Below, piece by piece: positions 46,879-53,348 of a DNA stretch of 53,348 nucleotides. The DNA is from Candidatus Pacearchaeota archaeon. GTDB taxonomy: Archaea; Nanobdellota; Nanobdellia; Pacearchaeales; GW2011-AR1. Under the pieces are notes generated by a model. That model worked only from the letters and a program-made list of their open reading frames with translations. It had not been told where the DNA came from and did no database searches. Location of the stretch: contig JAGVWZ010000011.1 of assembly GCA_018304045.1 (NCBI GenBank), positions 1 to 53,348 of the forward strand. The letters are read 5' to 3'. Positions within the stretch are counted from its first letter, which is position 1; every line of letters starts with the position of its first letter. A program made the translations under genes and the position numbers.

Positions 46879-46994
46879 AATTATTAAGAATAAAACATGG
46901 TTTAAATAAATTACTATATCAACGGAAATAAATTTTCCCCATAATTTAAAAATTAACTTAATAAAATATCTTAAAAATTATTTATAACAAATAA

Positions 46995-47801
46995 TTAATG
47001 TTGTACATATGTTGTAGAGCTAGGTGGTATAGTAACATTATACTGGCTTGCCAGAGCTTCTAAATCAATATTACATTTTTCAGCAAGTTCTTCTACATCA
47101 TCAATATCATCTAATTCACATTCTTCATAGATAACTTCTAATGTAGGAAGAATTGCAGCAATTTCAGTAGCTATTCTTTGAGCCATTGCCTGTATTTCCG
47201 CCTGACTTTGGTTAAAAATAATCATTGTGTTTAATGTGCTTATATCAGTTATAACCATATTAACCTGAGCCTTCAATAGATTTATTTCTCTGACTTGTCC
47301 AGGACAGCACACAGTAAGATTATTTATTAAACTATCAATTATCTTTATAGTCTTATCAAGATTAGCAACAACTTCATCATTTAATGCTCTTCTTAAATCA
47401 TTTACAGCCTTTTTTATATCATTTGTATGATTTGCAATATATTTTAAAGCATCAACTCTTATTTGATTAATTTGTTGAATAGAAGTTGCATTTTGTATTT
47501 TTAATTCATAATTTTCTAAAGAAACAATAATCTTATCAATGTCGTTATTAATCAAAACCTTATCACTTTCATCAATTGGAGCACTAGAAACATTTTGTTT
47601 AAAAGCTTCTAAAGACGCAATTTTTTTGTCAAGATTTTTTATTATAGCCTCTTTTGTATTATTTAAGGCAGTTGAATTATTAGGGTTAGTTGTATTTGTT
47701 CCCCCAGCACTCCCCCTAACAGCAGCAGATGCAATAGCACAAAAACTTATTATAAATAAAAATAATAATATACTTACAATTATTTTTCTTTCTATTTTCA
47801 T
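46995..47801 (-). CDS. Secreted alpha-helical/coiled-coil protein
   Basis: Signal peptide IIVSILLFLFIISFCAIASAA; long helical repeats; start moved to MKIERK. Confidence 0.65.
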   Translation of the reverse strand: MKIERKIIVSILLFLFIISFCAIASAAVRGSAGGTNTTNPNNSTALNNTKEAIIKNLDKKIASLEAFKQNVSSAPIDESDKVLINNDIDKIIVSLENYELKIQNATSIQQINQIRVDALKYIANHTNDIKKAVNDLRRALNDEVVANLDKTIKIIDSLINNLTVCCPGQVREINLLKAQVNMVITDISTLNTMIIFNQSQAEIQAMAQRIATEIAAILPTLEVIYEECELDDIDDVEELAEKCNIDLEALASQYNVTIPPSSTTYVQH

Positions 47802-48094
47802 TATAAATCCTCTTCCCATTCAATATCTTTTACAACATTTGCCTGGTTTATCACCTTTAAATTTTGCTCTTGAATAGCTCTTAATGTGCTTAATCTTTGT
47901 TGTGTTCTTGGAGAAATAGTAGTGCCGTTTACAACTTTATCAGTATAATTAACCTGATTTTGAGTATTTCTATTTGCTAAAGAATCTTTAACATCTGTAG
48001 AAGAAGGTTTTTTATTAGATAATAATTCTATTGTCCCAAAAACTATCAAACCAACAATTATAACAACAACTGCAACAACCAAAATTTTATTCAT
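47801..48094 (-). CDS. Small single-pass membrane protein
   Basis: TM ILVVAVVVIIVGLIVFGTIELL; end overlaps start of the next gene; SD GAGGAATT. Confidence 0.65.
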   Translation of the reverse strand: MNKILVVAVVVIIVGLIVFGTIELLSNKKPSSTDVKDSLANRNTQNQVNYTDKVVNGTTISPRTQQRLSTLRAIQEQNLKVINQANVVKDIEWEEDL

Positions 48095-48199
48095 TGTAAT
48101 TCCTCTTTATAAAAAATAATCTACTAAGGTATTTAAATATTTCTATTCTTTTTTGTTTTTTTAACAAAAATATATAAATCAAGTTAATCTAAATTCATC

Positions 48200-50059
48200 A
48201 TGAAAAAGAGGAAAAATTTGAATTATTTATTTTTAATATTAACAATATTTATAATTTTAATATTATTTTTTTATTTTAGCAAATCAGCATTTATATCCGG
48301 TAATGCCATCTATACTACATATTCGTGCACAGATAGCGATGGTGGAAAAAATTATACAACAACTGGTATTGTTAATTACACAAATCTATTTTCAAAACAA
48401 TCCTTAAAAGATAAATGTTCAAGCAATCATAATCTAATAGAATATTTTTGTCAAAATAATAAAATATCTTTTACAAACTATAATTGTGGTACTGATAATG
48501 TTTGTGTTGGCGGAAAATGCCAGAAAAAACAATGCAAATATTCCCAACCATATCCAAATCCACAAAATTCATCTTATAATGGAGATCATGGAGATAGTGG
48601 TAATCAAGATAGGCAATTTTGTGATGGTCCTGAATTTGCACCAAAATTAAATTGGTCGGTTATAGATGGAACTGTAGTTTTCCAACCAATATCTGTCTCA
48701 GCAAATGGAACTCAGTTATATGCAACAATAATGCATACTGATATTCCAACTTTATATGCAATTGATACTAAATCCGGAAAAATAAACTGGTCAAGAGATT
48801 ATAGTGCTTCAGCAGCATTTGTAACCCCCCTGTCTGATGAAACTGGTTATGTTTATCTTGTTGGAAAAAAGAAAACTTCTTTAGAAAATGTTACTAGTAT
48901 TTTTTGCCTTTATCCCAATGGTACTGAAAAATGGGAAACTCCTCTTAAGGTTAATTCAACAGAAATAGTGGCAGGAAGAGCACCAGGTGGAATTCATTTT
49001 ACAGCTTCTGGTAAAATCGCAACAGTAACAAATGATGGATTGATATTCATATTAGAAAGAAATGGAAGAATTGTTTCAGTATATAATATTCCTCAAAAAC
49101 TCGGTTTTGTAACTCCAAAAAGTTCAGGTTCTAATACTTCTAAAAATTCTTTTAGTTCAATTAATGATAAAAAAGTTAATGATAAGAATAATTCAAGGGG
49201 CATAATGGCAAGATTTGAAAAAATATTAGGTTCAGGAGCAACAAGTATTCTAAGTGTATTAGACACTTCCTACTATTGTGACAATACAATAGCAGTTTCA
49301 TTGAAAAATCAGTTATTTGTTATTGGCGGAGGAACAGATGAAAATACAAGTGCACTAATAGCATTTAATTTCAACGATTTAACAAATTCAATAGAATTTA
49401 CTTGGTATATGCCATTCAATGGAGACAGTGGAACTTCTCCTTCAATAAATAGAAATGGAGATGCACTTGCAATTGAAGGGGGCGTAGAAAACAATGTAGA
49501 CATGTTCTACATAAACATTGATAAGTGCAATAAAAATATTGATTCAGATTCTAGACCTGAAATTTGCAAAGAATCTTGGAAATATCATTATCTTGGAAGT
49601 GGTTCAGGAGGATCTTTAGGATTTGATGAAAATGGAGTAGTTTATTTTTGGGATTCATCTTTAAAACCAGAAGATCCTGATTTTTATGCAATAGCAGATA
49701 GTAATGGAACACCAAAAGTTCTATGGAAAAAAAGCTATGCAAACAGCAATTTGAATGTGCAATTCACATCACTTGCAACTGTTCTTAACAATGAAATACT
49801 TGGAACAATAACAACCTTTGACCCCCTAATTAATACTGGTAGTCTTTATACTTTATATAAAAGTTCAAAAGATGAATTAGTTGGAATTGATAGGTATACT
49901 GGAGAAATCTTATGGAGAACTTATGCAGATGATGATTCTATTAATGCTCCAATAGTTGGAACAGATGGAGATATTTATTTACCCTATTTTGGAATGGCAG
50001 ATATAGTTAGTTTAAATGCAAGTGAATTCCATGGGGGAATTAGGAAATATATTGTTTAA
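48200..50059 (+). CDS. Secreted PQQ-like beta-propeller protein with N-terminal Cys-rich module
   Basis: YAIDTKSGKINWSRDYS, LVGIDRYTGEILWRTYADDDSINAPIVGTDGDIYLPY propeller blades; SCTDSDGGKNYTTTG Cys module. Confidence 0.82.
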   Translation: MKKRKNLNYLFLILTIFIILILFFYFSKSAFISGNAIYTTYSCTDSDGGKNYTTTGIVNYTNLFSKQSLKDKCSSNHNLIEYFCQNNKISFTNYNCGTDNVCVGGKCQKKQCKYSQPYPNPQNSSYNGDHGDSGNQDRQFCDGPEFAPKLNWSVIDGTVVFQPISVSANGTQLYATIMHTDIPTLYAIDTKSGKINWSRDYSASAAFVTPLSDETGYVYLVGKKKTSLENVTSIFCLYPNGTEKWETPLKVNSTEIVAGRAPGGIHFTASGKIATVTNDGLIFILERNGRIVSVYNIPQKLGFVTPKSSGSNTSKNSFSSINDKKVNDKNNSRGIMARFEKILGSGATSILSVLDTSYYCDNTIAVSLKNQLFVIGGGTDENTSALIAFNFNDLTNSIEFTWYMPFNGDSGTSPSINRNGDALAIEGGVENNVDMFYINIDKCNKNIDSDSRPEICKESWKYHYLGSGSGGSLGFDENGVVYFWDSSLKPEDPDFYAIADSNGTPKVLWKKSYANSNLNVQFTSLATVLNNEILGTITTFDPLINTGSLYTLYKSSKDELVGIDRYTGEILWRTYADDDSINAPIVGTDGDIYLPYFGMADIVSLNASEFHGGIRKYIV

Positions 50060-50073
50060 AAAATCAAAAAATC

Positions 50074-50346
50074 TTACAACTTGCTTATTTTAAAACCTTC
50101 AAAACCCTGATTTTTTATTTCATTAACTTCAATACTTCTGACAATTGCATGTTTTGTTCCTGCTTTGCACACATCCAACATCTGCCTGACTTTTTCATCA
50201 ACACCTTCCATAACAACTTCAACTCTTCCATCATCCATGTTTCTTACAAAACCTCTTACTCCAATAGCATTTCCCTGCTCTTCTAGATATTTTCTAAACA
50301 TGACTCCCTGCACAGTTCCAGATATGTAAACTCTAATTGATTTCAT
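50074..50346 (-). CDS. acyP: Acylphosphatase
   Basis: RVYISGTVQGVMFRKYLEEQGNAIGVRGFVRNMDDGRVEVVMEG. Confidence 0.95.
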   Translation of the reverse strand: MKSIRVYISGTVQGVMFRKYLEEQGNAIGVRGFVRNMDDGRVEVVMEGVDEKVRQMLDVCKAGTKHAIVRSIEVNEIKNQGFEGFKISKL

Positions 50347-50449
50347 GAATATTCATAGAATAAGAATTATTTAAGGTTTGTTATAGTAAATTTATTCAAT
50401 AGTTTTCTATTATAATAATGTTTATAAATTAAAAGTATTCTTTTATTAA

Positions 50450-50869
50450 ATGACACAAAAAGAATCTGATTTAGTATTATTAGCTCAGCTAAATGAACGG
50501 TTAGGTCAAGGTTTAAGAGATGCATCTTTTGCTGTTGCAACAGATAAACAACCTGCAAAAGTAAGAGCATTTAATAATTCAATAGAAGCAACACTATATG
50601 CTGGGGGTGTTGTAACAGTTCAATCACCAAGATCACCTAGAGTAGACATCAGGCTTGTTGATCCTCTTGATCCTAGTTTTTGTTTAGCTCCTAAAGGAGC
50701 AATCTATGAAATAACTACTTGTAAACCTATTGAAGGTGGTCCATTAGAAGCATTAAATTATCATATTGCTACAATCTATGTAACTAGCGAGGGCTTAGCT
50801 TTAAATTATGCTGGAGCAAGTAGGGCTGCAGAATTAATAAGAACAGGGAAAGTTAAATTGCCTGAATAA
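50450..50869 (+). CDS. Hypothetical protein
   Basis: Intact ORF, no family recognised. Confidence 0.65.
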   Translation: MTQKESDLVLLAQLNERLGQGLRDASFAVATDKQPAKVRAFNNSIEATLYAGGVVTVQSPRSPRVDIRLVDPLDPSFCLAPKGAIYEITTCKPIEGGPLEALNYHIATIYVTSEGLALNYAGASRAAELIRTGKVKLPE

Positions 50870-50872
50870 ATT

Positions 50873-51481
50873 TTATTCAATGCCCCTTCTATCCAACTCA
50901 TTTTGAACAATAGTTAAAGTCTGTGAAGCAAAATACATAGTATTTCCAACACTAACTTTTTTTATATTGACTTTTTTAAGTTTTTTCATTTCAAATTTAG
51001 GAATTCCTTCATGGTCCCCTAAAACAAAAACAGGATTTTCACCAATTTCTACAGTTCTTATGTCCTCTCCTTTTTTATCAAGAAGATAAACAGTACTTTC
51101 TTCTCCTAATTCTTTTATTACATCAATAAAACTCTTTTTTTCAATAAAATAACCAGGAAGAACCTCATTTTTAATTCCCTGTTTATATTTGTAAAGAAGT
51201 TTTTTAATTAATCCTGCAACATCTTTCTTGCTTATGTCTCTTTCATTTTCATCATCATCAGGATGTAGTTTTATTCCAGGAAAAAGTTCAAGATGCTTTG
51301 GAGCATCAGGAGGTCCATTAAAAATAAGGTGCAATTTAACATTGTTCCTCATATGATTTGAAATAAAAAATGCCATGATAACAATCTGGCATGCAATATC
51401 CATTCTTCCAGCTTTCATTAAATCATCTCCAAAATTGCCAGTTGTTCTTGCTTTTTGCGAAAAATATACAATATGTCTCAT
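50873..51481 (-). CDS. trmY: tRNA (pseudouridine(54)-N1)-methyltransferase TrmY
   Basis: FSQKARTTGNFGDDLMKAGRMDI...LIFNGPPDAPKHLEL...VFVLGDHEGIPKFE...VSVGNTMYFASQTLTIVQNELDRR. Confidence 0.93.
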   Translation of the reverse strand: MRHIVYFSQKARTTGNFGDDLMKAGRMDIACQIVIMAFFISNHMRNNVKLHLIFNGPPDAPKHLELFPGIKLHPDDDENERDISKKDVAGLIKKLLYKYKQGIKNEVLPGYFIEKKSFIDVIKELGEESTVYLLDKKGEDIRTVEIGENPVFVLGDHEGIPKFEMKKLKKVNIKKVSVGNTMYFASQTLTIVQNELDRRGIE

Positions 51482-51532
51482 AAATATAATTAGAAAAAAT
51501 AGGTTTATAGAATTAATGGTTAGAAAAAGTTT

Positions 51533-52479
51533 TGTGTTATCCCGAAACTATTTCATAAGGCTGGTTTAGTCAGGTCTATGAAATTGACACAAGCTAAGCT
51601 AACAGAGACACTTAGAAAGCTAGCTGATGGCAAGACAGTTTATCAAGCAAGAAAGACAGCGGGAATAAGCGTGAGAAGAGTCTATCAAGTGAAGGAGGCA
51701 TTTGATAAAACAGGAGAACTTCCGTCTATCGGAAAGTATGCTGGTCGTCCTCGAAAAGCCTTTGATGAATGGGAAATTAAAATAGTAAAACAAGCCTATG
51801 AAAAATATAGAGTATCAGCAGATACTCTAGAAAGATTGATTGATAGAGATTACAAAAAGCACATAGGCCATAACAGAATCCATCAGATTCTGGTCTATCT
51901 CGGATATGCCAAAAAGAAGGTCGGAAAGGACATCAGGAAGAAGAAATGGGTAAGATATGAACGAAGACATAGTCTAACAGCAGTTCACATTGATTGGCAT
52001 TATTGCAAAGGAACTTGGGTGTTTGGTGTTGAAGATGACGCAAGCAGAAAACTGCTTGCTTTGATTGAGACTAAAAAAGAATCAACAAATAACTCAATAA
52101 TTGGAATGGACTTGGCTTTAGAACATGGACAAATAAAACAATGCATAAGTGATCATGGTTCTACTTTCACAAGTAATTTTACCGACGCAGATTCAAGGTT
52201 TAGAGATTATCTTAAATCAAAAAGCATTAAGCAAATACTTTGCAAGGTTAAGCATCCGCAAAGCAATGGGAAGATAGAGAAATGGTTTCAGGCTTATGAT
52301 AATCACAGGAAGGCATACAAAACTAAAAAAGAATTTATGTTTTGGTATAATGATTTGAAACCGCATAGGTCTTTAAAGTTTGATGAACTTGAAACACCAT
52401 CAGAGGCATTCATAAGGAAACTTAAAAAATGAAGAATCAGAAAAATGTATCGTTGGGAAATAATAACGGGATACTACAG
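51533..52479 (+). mobile_element. IS481-like insertion sequence with imperfect TIRs and candidate 8-bp TSD AAAAGTTT
   Basis: Left end TGTGTTATCCCGAAACTATTTC; right end (rc) CTGTAGTATCCCGTTATTATTTC; AAAAGTTT at 51525-51532 and 52480-52487. Confidence 0.65.
51578..52432 (+). CDS. DDE transposase, IS481-like
   Basis: N-terminal HTH; VHIDWHY, CISDHGSTFTSNF, VKHPQSNGKIEKWF catalytic motifs. Confidence 0.9.
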   Translation: MKLTQAKLTETLRKLADGKTVYQARKTAGISVRRVYQVKEAFDKTGELPSIGKYAGRPRKAFDEWEIKIVKQAYEKYRVSADTLERLIDRDYKKHIGHNRIHQILVYLGYAKKKVGKDIRKKKWVRYERRHSLTAVHIDWHYCKGTWVFGVEDDASRKLLALIETKKESTNNSIIGMDLALEHGQIKQCISDHGSTFTSNFTDADSRFRDYLKSKSIKQILCKVKHPQSNGKIEKWFQAYDNHRKAYKTKKEFMFWYNDLKPHRSLKFDELETPSEAFIRKLKK

Positions 52480-52485
52480 AAAAGT

Positions 52486-52695
52486 TTATACTGATTCTCC
52501 ATCAGGAAATTCTCTTGTTATCCCAAAATATGTATAAACTTCAGATGAGCACATATTCTCTAATTCACCTGAAGCTTTTAATGCTTCAAATTCAGCCATT
52601 CTTCTTGTTCTAGCATATTTAGGATTAAAAAAATCATATACCTTTAGAACTCCCTGAAAGAATTCAGCAATACAAGCAGCAGCATAATCTATCAT
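52486..52695 (-). CDS. Hypothetical 69-aa protein ending at the IS boundary
   Basis: Intact ORF; stop lies in/next to the candidate TSD. Confidence 0.5.
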   Translation of the reverse strand: MIDYAAACIAEFFQGVLKVYDFFNPKYARTRRMAEFEALKASGELENMCSSEVYTYFGITREFPDGESV

Positions 52696-52793
52696 ACTCT
52701 TAGATAGATAATAGCCCTATTTAATAATTATTATACTTCATTAGAATAATCAATCTCATAAATATTTATAATCCTGTTAATATCATTAATTAA

Positions 52794-53237
52794 ATGAAAA
52801 GAGAAGATCGGTTTGACCCACATCATGAAAATTATGCTTTCTTAGCAATAAATGCTGCCATTGAAATTGACAATTCTAGAAGAGATGATTGGTCTAGATT
52901 AGACCATGTAAGAGAATTTGGAGAGCTATTGGAAAAAGCAGTAGCAGAAGCACAAAACAATCCAGATTTAGGATTTTACACAATAATTGAATTTAGAAAT
53001 ACATTTCAACAACCCTTAAGAGAATATGGATATGCAGTAGCAGAACATACACAAGTTGATGCATTAAGAGAAGATTTGATAAGGGGCCTATCAATTGCAG
53101 CAGACGAATTAAAAAGATTTGCCTACATGCCAAGAGAAATGCAAGCAAAAACAGATGGATTAATGATATTTTGCACTTCATTATCAAGCAAATTTTCTTC
53201 CATAAGAGACACTGGTAGAAGATATCTTGCTGCTTAA
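52794..53237 (+). CDS. Hypothetical alpha-helical protein
   Basis: Intact ORF, no family recognised. Confidence 0.65.
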   Translation: MKREDRFDPHHENYAFLAINAAIEIDNSRRDDWSRLDHVREFGELLEKAVAEAQNNPDLGFYTIIEFRNTFQQPLREYGYAVAEHTQVDALREDLIRGLSIAADELKRFAYMPREMQAKTDGLMIFCTSLSSKFSSIRDTGRRYLAA

Positions 53238-53253
53238 ATTCATCATCACCATG

Positions 53254-53287
53254 TGTAGGACCAAGACATATGTTACATAGTCCTACA
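53254..53287 (+). terminator. Hairpin downstream of 52794-53237
   Basis: TGTAGGAC...GTCCTACA 8-bp perfect stem just after the stop codon. Confidence 0.4.
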
Positions 53288-53348
53288 TTTACAAATCATA
53301 ATGTTTCTTATGCCTTCTATACTGAAAATAAACTACTAAAGGAGTTAA

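Overview
AT-rich archaeal chromosome segment, most likely from a DPANN archaeon (Pacearchaeota/Woesearchaeota-like; inferred from gene content). Housekeeping genes include spt5, L11, L37Ae, rpoP, prefoldin beta, sepF, dph2-like, PCNA, a fused PriS-PriL primase, hjc, class II lysS, acylphosphatase, trmY and one tRNA-Pro(TGG). These are interleaved with an unusually large secretome: an S-layer protein, an archaeosortase-like enzyme, pilin-like clusters, Cys-rich single-pass proteins, a tethered lipase-like hydrolase and a PQQ-like propeller protein. The standout is a roughly 18 kb minus-strand block (about 35.2 down to 17.4 kb). It starts with a small winged-helix gene behind a tandem-repeat promoter. 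It continues with four paralogous 'QITxF' pilin-like proteins, each directly followed by large secreted proteins. These are either Cys-rich/Ig-like giants (one fused, one split copy) or beta-scaffold proteins with exchanged C-terminal domains, two of which carry HExxH motifs. Other notable points: a MntA/HepT pair with a degenerate HEPN motif translationally coupled to lysS; a Dph2 homolog lacking domain 1; a 45-bp spaced intergenic element present in three copies; a minimal histone-fold protein; an hjc leader with mutually exclusive hairpins; and an IS with candidate TIRs and TSD. All family calls come from reading the sequence; no searches were run.
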